Assembly: GCA_021784975.1 (NCBI GenBank)
Contig: JAJYGU010000090.1
Coordinates: 1-9,800 of the forward strand
Length of the DNA stretch: 9,800 nt
Reading direction: 5' to 3'
Source: Planctomycetota bacterium
GTDB taxonomy: Bacteria; Planctomycetota; Planctomycetia; Pirellulales; Thermoguttaceae
Below, in pieces: positions 1 to 5,620 of this stretch (positions are counted from its first letter, which is position 1; each line of letters begins with the position of its first letter). A program made the position numbers and the translations under genes. Under the pieces are notes generated by a model. The model was not told where the DNA came from. It did not search any database and was given only the letters and a program-made list of their open reading frames with translations.

Positions 1-79
1 CCGTATCGCCCACCTCGAAGGCGGGCACTTCGGCCTTCACGCTGCCCTGTTCGGCCACGTCCAACAACTTACTACGCAT
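1..79 (-). CDS. rplS: 50S ribosomal protein L19, N-terminal part (cut by window edge)
   Basis: The reading frame starts at the ATG at 79-77 and runs off the left edge, giving 26 residues that begin MRSKLLDVAEQ and end VPAFEVGDT. The stretch 'P-x-F-x-x-GDT' is the conserved opening of bacterial L19, which lies at the 30S-50S interface of the ribosome. The start is supported by an AAGGG-type ribosome binding site a few bases upstream (complement of about 84-89). It is the last visible gene of an ffh-rpsP-trmD-rplS operon, and trmD followed by rplS is the classical order. Identity rests on a short fragment plus this gene order. The rest of the gene lies outside the window. Confidence 0.85.
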   Translation of the reverse strand, partial: MRSKLLDVAEQGSVKAEVPAFEVGDT

Positions 80-104
80 GATTTTCCCTTCGTTGGTTTG
101 GGCC

Positions 105-181
105 AAAACGGGGACAGGCACCTCGCGGCCACCCGTTTCGGCGGAGTTGTCAGTGTTCGGCTCGGAGCCAGTCCCCGTTTT
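105..181. repeat. 11-bp inverted repeat in trmD-rplS gap, REP-like palindrome
   Basis: AAAACGGGGAC at 105-115 is perfectly complementary to GTCCCCGTTTT at 171-181. Past a single A/A mismatch (116/170) pairing resumes as GGC/GCC (117-119 with 167-169), and past a second mismatch as CC/GG (121-122 with 164-165). The stem encloses about 40 bases without an obvious fold. It fills most of the 114-base space between the trmD stop and the rplS ATG. The arm GGGGACAGGCACC resembles the GGGGACAGTCCC arms of the palindrome at 4334-4434, so the two probably belong to one family of extragenic palindromes. As RNA, the 3' arm ends GUCCCCGUUUU, so partial termination or processing before rplS is also possible. 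Confidence 0.7.
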
Positions 182-193
182 GTTCCGGAACTA

Positions 194-883
194 TTATTCC
201 TGGTCCAGCAAATCGCGGCGGCGCTGGCAGGTCCGCTCGCGGCTGTTTTCCTCTCTCCACTGTTGGATGGCCTGGTGGTTGCCGCCCAGCAGTACGGCCG
301 GGACCTGGTGGCCGCGGTACTCGCGGGGCCGGGTATACTGGGCCCATTCGAGCCAGCGACGGCTGCCCGAAAACGAGTCGCTGGCGCTGCTGTCTTCGTC
401 TCCCAAAACTCCCGGCACCAGCCGGATGACCGTTTCGATAATTACCATGGCGGCGACTTCGCCTCCATTGAGGACGTAGTCGCCGATCGATATCTCTTCC
501 GGCCTGAGGATCAGCCGGATCCGCTCGTCAAACCCTTCATAGCGGCCGCACAGCAACAGCAGCCGCTGGTGCTGGGCCAACCCTTCCACCGCCGCCTGGT
601 CGAGCCGCCGCCCCTGCGGCGTCAACATCACCAGGTGTCCGGGCTCCGTATGCGCACTCTGCACCGCCTCGACACATTCGACCACCGGGTCGACTTTCAT
701 CACCATGCCGGGCCCGCCGCCGAAGGGGCGATCGTCGACGTTGTTGTGTTTGCTGTGGGTCCAGTCGCGAATGTTGTTCAGCCGGACTTCTACCCGCCCG
801 GCCTCGATGGCCCGCTTCAACAGGCTTTGCTCCAGATACCCGCGAAAAATGTCGGGAAACAGGGTCAAGACGTCGAAGCGCAT
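194..883 (-). CDS. trmD: tRNA (guanine37-N1)-methyltransferase TrmD
   Basis: TrmD is a cytoplasmic homodimeric SPOUT enzyme that uses S-adenosylmethionine to make m1G37 next to the anticodon of tRNAs reading CUN, CCN and CGG, which prevents +1 frameshifting. The 229-residue protein is of normal length (about 230-250). It opens MRFDVLTLFPDIF, has GGGPGMVM (55-62) and carries the trefoil-knot SAM site in CGRYEG (112-117) and SIGDYVLNGGE (132-142). The SASDSF segment places an Asp at 169, matching the catalytic Asp169 of the E. coli enzyme. The tail has YTRP (183-186), GNHQAI and the final RRRDLL expected for the tRNA-binding C-terminal domain. The ATG lies nine bases past the rpsP stop, with only a weak ribosome binding site, suggesting translational coupling. 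Confidence 0.97.
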   Translation of the reverse strand: MRFDVLTLFPDIFRGYLEQSLLKRAIEAGRVEVRLNNIRDWTHSKHNNVDDRPFGGGPGMVMKVDPVVECVEAVQSAHTEPGHLVMLTPQGRRLDQAAVEGLAQHQRLLLLCGRYEGFDERIRLILRPEEISIGDYVLNGGEVAAMVIIETVIRLVPGVLGDEDSSASDSFSGSRRWLEWAQYTRPREYRGHQVPAVLLGGNHQAIQQWREENSRERTCQRRRDLLDQE

Positions 884-892
884 GGCACCCGA

Positions 893-1339
893 TCAGCTTT
901 GCTCTTCGGCGGCGGCCGCCTCGTCGCGGGCCTCCTCGACTGCCGACTTCCGCTTGGACTTGGGCTTGGCCGGCGTTTCCTCCTCGGCCGGCTTGGGCTT
1001 CTCGGCCCGCGGCATGGGCTGCATAGGCTCCGGCCGGCGGCGATTTTGGGCGAGCTGGTCCAAGGCGGCCTGCTGAGCGGCCAGGTGCGTGCCGCCGACG
1101 CCGTACTTCTTGATCAGCACCCGCACCTTGTCGGAAGGCGTTGCGCCCACGCTCAGCCAATAGGCGATCCGCTCGCCGTTGAGGACCGCGCGGGCGTCGG
1201 TGTCGGGCACCAAGGGATCATAGGTGCCCAGCTCCTCCAGCACGCGGCCGTCGCGGGGCCGGCGAATATCCATGGCACAAATTCGAAAATAGGGCCGATG
1301 CTTTCGGCCAAGCTTCTTCATCCGAATACGTACAGCCAC
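893..1339 (-). CDS. rpsP: 30S ribosomal protein S16 with long C-terminal extension
   Basis: S16 is an early-binding protein of the 30S body. Residues 1-83 are a typical S16: MAVRIRMKKLGRKHRPYFRI, then DGRVLEELGTYDPL, ERIAYWLSVGA and PSDKVRVLIKKYG. Most bacterial S16 proteins end near residue 80-90. Here about 60 further residues follow, rich in Ala, Glu, Lys and Pro (for example KPKPAEEETPAKPKSKRK) and probably disordered. The start codon is GTG at 1339-1337, chosen because translation from it gives the canonical N-terminus and a good GGGAG ribosome binding site sits six bases upstream. The gene begins 32 bases after the ffh stop and ends nine bases before trmD. No rimM or khpA gene intervenes. 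Confidence 0.96.
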   Translation of the reverse strand: MAVRIRMKKLGRKHRPYFRICAMDIRRPRDGRVLEELGTYDPLVPDTDARAVLNGERIAYWLSVGATPSDKVRVLIKKYGVGGTHLAAQQAALDQLAQNRRRPEPMQPMPRAEKPKPAEEETPAKPKSKRKSAVEEARDEAAAAEEQS

Positions 1340-1345
1340 ACGTTT

Positions 1346-1350
1346 CTCCC
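1346..1350 (-). promoter_or_regulatory. Ribosome binding site of rpsP (supports GTG start)
   Basis: On the minus strand GGGAG is followed by six bases and then GTG. This strong Shine-Dalgarno match in the 32-base ffh-rpsP gap is the main reason to accept the GTG start. Confidence 0.75.
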
Positions 1351-1371
1351 TACCTGGAAATGGAACGAAGT

Positions 1372-2856
1372 TTACCTGCCATTGCGGCGCTGGTCGCGTT
1401 TCTTGCGGCGCTGCTCGCGCTCGCGGAGTTTTTTTTGCCGGGCACGCTCCTGGGGCGTCAGACGTTTGCCCGTCCCGACCTTTTGTCTCATGAGTTTTCC
1501 GCCGGGAGACAAGGCCCCGCTCTGGGTGAGCTCCTGGACGGCCCGCATCTTGTCGCGCATGCCGAGCCCCGACATCCGCTTCATCATGTCGGCCATGACG
1601 TCGAACTGCTTGACCAGCTCGTTGACCTGGTGCGGCTCGACGCCGGCGCCGGCAGCGATGCGGCGGCGGCGGCTCTGGTCGATCACCTTCGACGGGTTCC
1701 GACGTTCCTCGGGGGTCATCGAGTCGATCACGCCCACCAAATGGCGCATCTCGCTATCGGCATCGACGTCGCCCATCATGTCGCTCAGCGCGCCCATGCC
1801 GGGGATCATGCCCATGATCTTGTTCAACGGCCCCAGCTTTTTCGCCTGGCCAAGCGTCTTTTTAAAGTCGTCGAGGGTAAACTCGCCCTTGCGGAGGCGG
1901 GCCTCCTGCTTCTCCATCTCCTCGCGGTCGAACTTCTGCTGGGCCTGTTCGACCAGGGTGAGCACGTCGCCCATGCCGAGGATGCGGCCGGCCATGCGGT
2001 CCGGGTGGAACTCCTCCAAAGCGTCAAGGTGCTCGCCGGTGCCGATGAACTTAATGGGCACTCCGGTGACCGCCTTGACCGAGAGGGCCGCCCCGCCGCG
2101 GGCGTCGCCGTCGAGCTTGGTCATAATGACCCCGTCCAGCTCCAATGCCTCGTTAAAGGCCTTGGCGCTGTTGACCGCATCCTGGCCGGTCATGGCGTCG
2201 ACCACCAGGTAAACCTGGTCCGGCCCGATGCGGCGGTCGATCAGCGAAAGCTGGTCCATCAACTCGGTGTCGATGTGCAGCCGGCCGGCGGTGTCGAGAA
2301 TGGCGATGTCGGTGCCGGAGGCCTTCGCTTCGCGAACGGCGGCCTGGCACAGGGCCACCGGGTCCTTGGCGCTGAGATCGGCGTAGACCGGCAGGCCGAG
2401 TTGCTGGCCCAACACCTGCAACTGCTGGATGGCAGCGGGGCGTTGCAGGTCGGCGGCCACCAGCATCGGCTTCTTGCCTCGTTGAAGCAGCGAGTGGCCG
2501 AGCTTGCCGCAGGTAGTGGTCTTGCCGGAACCTTGCAGCCCGCACAGCATCAGCACCGAAACTTCGCCGCGGAGGTGAAGCGAATGGTCCACCGGCCCCA
2601 TCAGGTTGACCAGTTCCTGATAGACGATGTAGACCAGTTGCTTGGTGGGGTCGAGCGCTTTGAGGACCGCCGCCCCAATGGCCTGCTCGGTGAGCCGGGT
2701 CATGAAATCCTTGACCACCGGCAAGCTGACGTCGGCCTCCAACAACGCCCGCTGCACCAGCCGCAGGCCGTCGCGCATATTCGATTCGGTGAGCCGGCCC
2801 CGCCCCCGCAAGGCCTTCAGCGCCGAGCTCAGATTTTCCTGCAACGATTCAAACAT
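1372..2856 (-). CDS. ffh: Signal recognition particle GTPase Ffh (SRP54)
   Basis: Ffh binds SRP RNA and signal sequences of nascent inner-membrane and secreted proteins, and docks with FtsY at the membrane. The 494-residue protein has an N domain (about 1-95) beginning MFESLQENLSSALKALRGRGRLTE split across the usual helices. The G domain has the P-loop GLQGSGKT (106-113), the DLQRPAA segment (136-142), DTAGR (189-192 region), TKLDGDARGG (246-255) and the closing GTGE. The M domain starts near GMGDVLTLVEQ (294-304) and includes the SRP RNA-binding stretch with RRRRIAAGAGV and VNELVKQFDVM. It ends in a strongly basic tail of Arg and Lys. The ATG at 2856-2854 gives the normal N-terminus and lies about 26 bases below a promoter-like sequence. 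It is the first gene of the ffh-rpsP-trmD-rplS operon. Confidence 0.98.
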   Translation of the reverse strand: MFESLQENLSSALKALRGRGRLTESNMRDGLRLVQRALLEADVSLPVVKDFMTRLTEQAIGAAVLKALDPTKQLVYIVYQELVNLMGPVDHSLHLRGEVSVLMLCGLQGSGKTTTCGKLGHSLLQRGKKPMLVAADLQRPAAIQQLQVLGQQLGLPVYADLSAKDPVALCQAAVREAKASGTDIAILDTAGRLHIDTELMDQLSLIDRRIGPDQVYLVVDAMTGQDAVNSAKAFNEALELDGVIMTKLDGDARGGAALSVKAVTGVPIKFIGTGEHLDALEEFHPDRMAGRILGMGDVLTLVEQAQQKFDREEMEKQEARLRKGEFTLDDFKKTLGQAKKLGPLNKIMGMIPGMGALSDMMGDVDADSEMRHLVGVIDSMTPEERRNPSKVIDQSRRRRIAAGAGVEPHQVNELVKQFDVMADMMKRMSGLGMRDKMRAVQELTQSGALSPGGKLMRQKVGTGKRLTPQERARQKKLREREQRRKKRDQRRNGR

Positions 2857-2888
2857 GGACGGTTCCAGGCACTAGCGCGTAATCCCCT

Positions 2889-2918
2889 ATCGTAACGGAG
2901 ATTGTGCCGGTTTGGCAA
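2889..2918 (-). promoter_or_regulatory. Probable sigma70-type promoter of the ffh operon
   Basis: Read on the minus strand, TTGCCA (2918-2913; five of six bases match TTGACA) is followed by an 18-base spacer and TACGAT (2894-2889; four of six match TATAAT). Transcription would start near 2882, giving a leader of about 26 bases before the ffh ATG. An A-rich run (complement of 2945-2955) lies further upstream. The match is good but judged by eye only. Confidence 0.5.
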
Positions 2919-3178
2919 TGCGGTTGGCCACGACAAACTTCCGGTTTTTTTGTTTCCGCAGCGAGCTTTCCCGACCGTCGTGTGTCTGATCGTCGGCAAG
3001 AGGTCGAATCGTTGACGATTGGGCGACCCGTTGGTGCCGGGAGGCTGCGAGGTTCGGGCGATGTTTGGCGTGGAAGCTGCCGTTGTAACATATTGACTGG
3101 CAATAGGTTGCAGCATCGGATCTGACTCCGGCAAGGCGTTCGATCGGGAGCCCGGATTTGGACCGACCGTGCGTCGAT

Positions 3179-3221
3179 GGCCGGGCAGGTTCCCGGCCGG
3201 CTGGACGGACCCGGCCAGCCG
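3179..3221. repeat. Two adjoining inverted repeats (hairpins)
   Basis: GGCCGGG (3179-3185) pairs with CCCGGCC (3192-3198) across a six-base loop. CGGCTGG (3198-3204) pairs with CCAGCCG (3215-3221) across ten bases. The two stems share base 3198. Neither is followed by a T run, so they do not look like intrinsic terminators, and none is expected between divergent genes. They may mark a structured RNA or a protein-binding site, or may simply reflect GC-rich sequence. Confidence 0.5.
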
Positions 3222-3231
3222 CCGATAATGA

Positions 3232-3251
3232 CGGAAACGGGCAAGTTTCCG
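3232..3251. repeat. 7-bp inverted repeat upstream of the DUF1573 promoter
   Basis: CGGAAAC (3232-3238) and GTTTCCG (3245-3251) are perfectly complementary across a six-base spacer. The element ends 17 bases before the TTGACA box at 3269, a position where an activator or repressor could bind. No regulator is recognised, so the function is open. Confidence 0.4.
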
Positions 3252-3268
3252 CGGGGACAAGAACGAAG

Positions 3269-3297
3269 TTGACATATTTCGGATTTGAACCTAGATT
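3269..3297 (+). promoter_or_regulatory. sigma70-type promoter of the DUF1573 gene
   Basis: TTGACA (3269-3274, perfect -35) is followed by exactly 17 bases and TAGATT (3292-3297, four of six matches to TATAAT). The predicted start of transcription is near 3304, giving a leader of about 35 bases before the ATG at 3339. This is the best sigma70-like promoter in the window. Confidence 0.65.
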
Positions 3298-3326
3298 TTG
3301 GCGGTAGTTATTGCCCCCATGAGGTT

Positions 3327-3332
3327 TAGGAG
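3327..3332 (+). promoter_or_regulatory. Ribosome binding site of the DUF1573 gene
   Basis: TAGGAG is followed by six bases and the ATG at 3339. It fixes the start and agrees with the signal peptide that follows. Confidence 0.75.
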
Positions 3333-3338
3333 TTTGAC

Positions 3339-4334
3339 ATGTTACGGAAATTGGGATTGTCGTGGTTGGTATTGGGCTGTTTGGTCGCTTGGCCGTGCTT
3401 CGGGCAGGAGTGGGCCCGCAAGATGTTCAAGACTTACGAGCATGATTTCGGCAAGGTGGCCAAGGACGCCAAGTCGGAATACCGGTTCGTGTTCGAGAAC
3501 CTCTATCTGGAAGACGTCCACATCGCCAGTGCAGTCCCCAGTTGCGGCTGCACGAGCGTGCGGATCGAGAACCCCTTGGTGAAGACCTACGAAAGCGGGG
3601 CCATCGTGGCGCATTTCAACACCGACACCTTCCAAGGCCCGCACGGGGCGACCCTCACCGTGACCATCGACAAGCCTTACTATGCCCAGGTCCAATTGCA
3701 GGTCAAGGGCGATATTCGCACCGACACCACCGTCGAGCCAGGCAGCGTTCAATTTCCCTCCGTTGACCAAGGGACCGCTTACGATCAAAAGGTTACCGTA
3801 ACCCACGCGGGCCAAAACGATTGGCAGATCCTTCAAGTCAACAGCTCCAACCCGCACATTTCCGCCAAGGCCGTCGAGACCAGCCGCTCGTACGGTCAGG
3901 TTTCCTACCAGTTGGTGGTTCGCGTCAATGCCAGCACGCCGGCCGGTTATCTCAACGATCACCTGGTGTTGGTTACCAACGATGCGAGCAACCCGCAAGT
4001 GCCCGTGCTGGTCGAGGGTCAGGTGGTTTCCACCATCACGGTCAGCCCCGCCTCGCTGTTCATGGGGGTGGTGCAGCCGGGTCAGAAGGTGACCAAGCAA
4101 TTGGTCATCAAAGGCAAGAAGCCCTTCCGCGTGCTGTCGATTTCGTGCGGCGACAAGTCGTTTGAGTTCGACACCGCAGGCGCCAAGACGCCCAAGGATC
4201 TGCATTTGATCCCGGTGACCTTCGTGGCCGGCTCCGACTTGGGCAAAGTGACCAAGAACATCAAGATCGTGACCGACGCCGGCCAGGGGGCTTCAGAGTT
4301 AGCGGCCTATGCCGTGGTGGCCACCGCCCAGTAA
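3339..4334 (+). CDS. Secreted DUF1573 (Ig-like/ASH-type) protein
   Basis: The protein has 331 residues. Residues 1-22 form a signal peptide (MLRKLG, then a hydrophobic core LSWLVLGCLVAW, then a likely cleavage site around CFGQ), so it is exported. The first domain (about 32-125) is a typical DUF1573 unit: HDFGKV (35-40), a beta-rich body and the hallmark SCGCT (68-72). A second beta-sandwich (about 130-228) contains VEPGSVQFPSVDQG and ends in PVLVEGQV. A third (about 232-330) starts ITVSPASLFMGVVQPGQ and has only a partial hallmark, SCGDK (269-273). DUF1573 proteins are common in Planctomycetota and Bacteroidetes; their biochemical role is not established, although the fold suggests binding or a structural role at the envelope. 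The gene has its own promoter and stands alone on the plus strand between oppositely oriented operons. Confidence 0.9.
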   Translation: MLRKLGLSWLVLGCLVAWPCFGQEWARKMFKTYEHDFGKVAKDAKSEYRFVFENLYLEDVHIASAVPSCGCTSVRIENPLVKTYESGAIVAHFNTDTFQGPHGATLTVTIDKPYYAQVQLQVKGDIRTDTTVEPGSVQFPSVDQGTAYDQKVTVTHAGQNDWQILQVNSSNPHISAKAVETSRSYGQVSYQLVVRVNASTPAGYLNDHLVLVTNDASNPQVPVLVEGQVVSTITVSPASLFMGVVQPGQKVTKQLVIKGKKPFRVLSISCGDKSFEFDTAGAKTPKDLHLIPVTFVAGSDLGKVTKNIKIVTDAGQGASELAAYAVVATAQ

Positions 4335-4434
4335 GCGGCCGTCCAGCAACAACTTCCACTTTCGCCAAGGGGACAGTCCCATTTTCGTCGGACGAAAATT
4401 GGGACAGTCCCCAACTTGTTTTTGGACGGCCGCT
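4334..4434. repeat. Nested REP-like palindrome between convergent genes
   Basis: Outer arms AGCGGCCGTCCA (4334-4345) and TGGACGGCCGCT (4423-4434) are perfectly complementary over 12 bases. Inside, CAACAACTT-like and AACTTGTT-like sequences pair imperfectly. The core pairs GGGGACAGTCCC (4369-4380) with GGGACAGTCCCC (4401-4412), with a single A/A mismatch at 4375/4406 and a bulged T at 4400. The tip ATTTTCGTC-G-GACGAAAAT (4381-4399) is a perfect 9-bp stem, too tight to close fully at one base. The whole can fold into one long cruciform or hairpin. It fills the gap between the DUF1573 stop and the protease stop. Its GGGGACAG core recurs at 105-181. I infer a REP/BIME-type element; no transposase gene is present nearby. 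Confidence 0.8.
4369..4422 (+). terminator. Possible intrinsic terminator of the DUF1573 gene
   Basis: The core stem of the palindrome (4369-4412) is followed on the plus strand by AACTTGTTTTT (4412-4422), a T-rich run that would act as the U tract. No T run follows on the minus strand, so for the convergent protease gene the stem alone would have to act. The T run is displaced by a few bases from the stem, which weakens the call. Confidence 0.45.
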
Positions 4435-4439
4435 AAGCC

Positions 4440-5579
4440 TTAACTTTCGTTGGTCACGGTCACTTTGACTTCGATCTGGGCCCCGTCGCGGAGCACGGTG
4501 AGCCTGATCGTGTCGCCCAGGTGGAAGTCATCGACGGCCGCCTGCAGTTCCCGCACGGTCCTGACCGGTTTGGCGTTGACGGCAAGAATGACGTCGCCGA
4601 GTTGCCGGAAGCGGCCATTATGATATTGCGTTTCCCGCAGACCGGCCTTCTCGGCGGGGCTGCCAGGCTGGATCTTCATGACCAGTACGCCCCGCAGCCC
4701 GAAGTTGCGAGTGATCCGATCGGGGGCCACCTCGATTCCGAGTCCGGGCTGAATCACCTTGCCTTGCTGAATCAGTTGCGGCACCACTCGGTTCACCTCA
4801 TCCACCGGAATGGCGAAGCCCACCCCTAGAAAGGTCCCCGACGAGCTGGCGATGGCCGTATTGACGCCGATCAGTCGTCCCGCGCTATCCAACAAGGGAC
4901 CGCCGGAATTGCCGGGGTTGATGGCGGCGTCGGTCTGAATCACGTCCTTGATGGTTCGGCCGTTGGCGGACTCGATCTCCCGGCCCAAGGCGCTAATCAG
5001 GCCGGACGTCAGGCTGTGGTCCAGCCCGAAGGGGTTCCCAATGGCATACACGGTCTGACCGACCTGAAGATTGGCGGAGGTGCCGATGGGAATGGGGCGA
5101 AGTTGGTCTTTGGGGGCGTCGATATAGAGGACCGCCAGGTCCTTATCGGGATAGGCGCCGACCACGCGGGCCTTGTAGCGGGTCGGGTTGTTGGCCAGAA
5201 CCACCTCCGCCATGTCGGCCCCCTCGATCACGTGACAGTTGGTGACGATGTGCCCCTGGCGATCCCAAACGAACCCCGAGCCCGATCCCTGCGGAATCTC
5301 AAACACGTTGAGGCTAAAGAAATCGCGTTCCAGGGAACTGGTGGTAATGTGGACCACCGAGGGAGATGCCTCGCGGAAGGTAGCGATGGTCGCCTTTTCG
5401 ATCTCCATCAGGCTGCCGCGCGGCGAGACCGGACGCGGTTCGGCGTGCACGTCCACTCCGTCACTCTGCCACGGCCGGTACTGCCAGAGCACCCCCACGG
5501 CCAACATGAACAGGGCAAAGGTCAGCCACAGCAGCGCACGCCGCAGCGGCGGCGGCGCGTAGGGGTCGTGAGTATCCAT
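4440..5579 (-). CDS. HtrA/DegS-like membrane-anchored serine protease with one PDZ domain
   Basis: The protein has 379 residues from the ATG at 5579. A short cytoplasmic N-terminus (MDTHDPYAPPPLRR) precedes one membrane segment (about 14-32), placing the rest outside the cytoplasmic membrane. The trypsin-like domain (about 60-270) has the complete triad: His116 in TNCHVI, Asp147 in DKDLAV and Ser225 in GNSGGPL, with AIGNPFGL and GVGFAIP as further family marks. One PDZ domain follows (about 280-375, with GVLVMKIQPGSPAEKAGL and LGDVILAVNAKPV). This is the DegS-like layout rather than the two-PDZ DegP layout; the family performs envelope protein quality control or regulated cleavage. The frame stays open upstream of this ATG within the helicase gene, but the chosen start gives a sensible membrane anchor. 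No clear Shine-Dalgarno is present. It lies 41 bases after the helicase stop, so co-transcription is likely. Confidence 0.95.
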   Translation of the reverse strand: MDTHDPYAPPPLRRALLWLTFALFMLAVGVLWQYRPWQSDGVDVHAEPRPVSPRGSLMEIEKATIATFREASPSVVHITTSSLERDFFSLNVFEIPQGSGSGFVWDRQGHIVTNCHVIEGADMAEVVLANNPTRYKARVVGAYPDKDLAVLYIDAPKDQLRPIPIGTSANLQVGQTVYAIGNPFGLDHSLTSGLISALGREIESANGRTIKDVIQTDAAINPGNSGGPLLDSAGRLIGVNTAIASSSGTFLGVGFAIPVDEVNRVVPQLIQQGKVIQPGLGIEVAPDRITRNFGLRGVLVMKIQPGSPAEKAGLRETQYHNGRFRQLGDVILAVNAKPVRTVRELQAAVDDFHLGDTIRLTVLRDGAQIEVKVTVTNES

Positions 5580-5620
5580 AGGGGTATGTGTACCACAAAC
5601 GGGCGAAGGCGGGAAGGACT

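Larger units (their letters stand above)
2857..3338. other. 482-base divergent intergenic region without recognisable gene
   Basis: This region separates the divergent ffh operon and the DUF1573 gene. It holds the two outward-facing promoters described separately, a perfect 6+6 palindrome AATCGT-TG-ACGATT at 3007-3020, and several hairpins between 3179 and 3251. Open frames on the minus strand cross it and overlap ffh, but they have no family-like motif and no convincing ribosome binding site. I found no tRNA-like T-arm and no SRP RNA signature. Confidence 0.6.

Noticed and set aside
883..897. TGGCACC...AGC resembling a sigma54 box on the plus strand
   Set aside because: It lies at the rpsP-trmD junction, points against the operon, lacks TTGC at the -12 site and has no gene downstream on that strand.
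98..2212. 704-codon open frame on the plus strand
   Set aside because: It lies antisense to trmD, rpsP and ffh, which are firmly identified. Its translation is His/Arg/Leu-rich without family motifs, as expected from GC-rich antisense sequence.
1360..2895. 511-codon open frame on the plus strand
   Set aside because: Mirror of ffh; composition is typical of an antisense frame and no domain is recognisable.
3098..3112. sigma54-like TGGCAA...TTGCA on the plus strand
   Set aside because: GG and GC are nine bases apart instead of ten, the C of TGGCAC is followed by A rather than AC, and the next gene is over 220 bases away with a better sigma70 promoter.
2829..3275. 148-codon minus-strand frame upstream of ffh
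   Set aside because: It overlaps the ffh start in another frame, covers the likely ffh promoter, and shows no motif or ribosome binding site.
2857..3338. SRP RNA or tRNA gene next to ffh
   Set aside because: No conserved SRP RNA GGAA-tetraloop region with its flanking asymmetric loop, and no T-arm GGTTCGA-type sequence with matching acceptor stems on either strand.
3342..4205. 287-codon minus-strand frame
   Set aside because: Antisense to the DUF1573 gene, which has a promoter, a ribosome binding site and a signal peptide.
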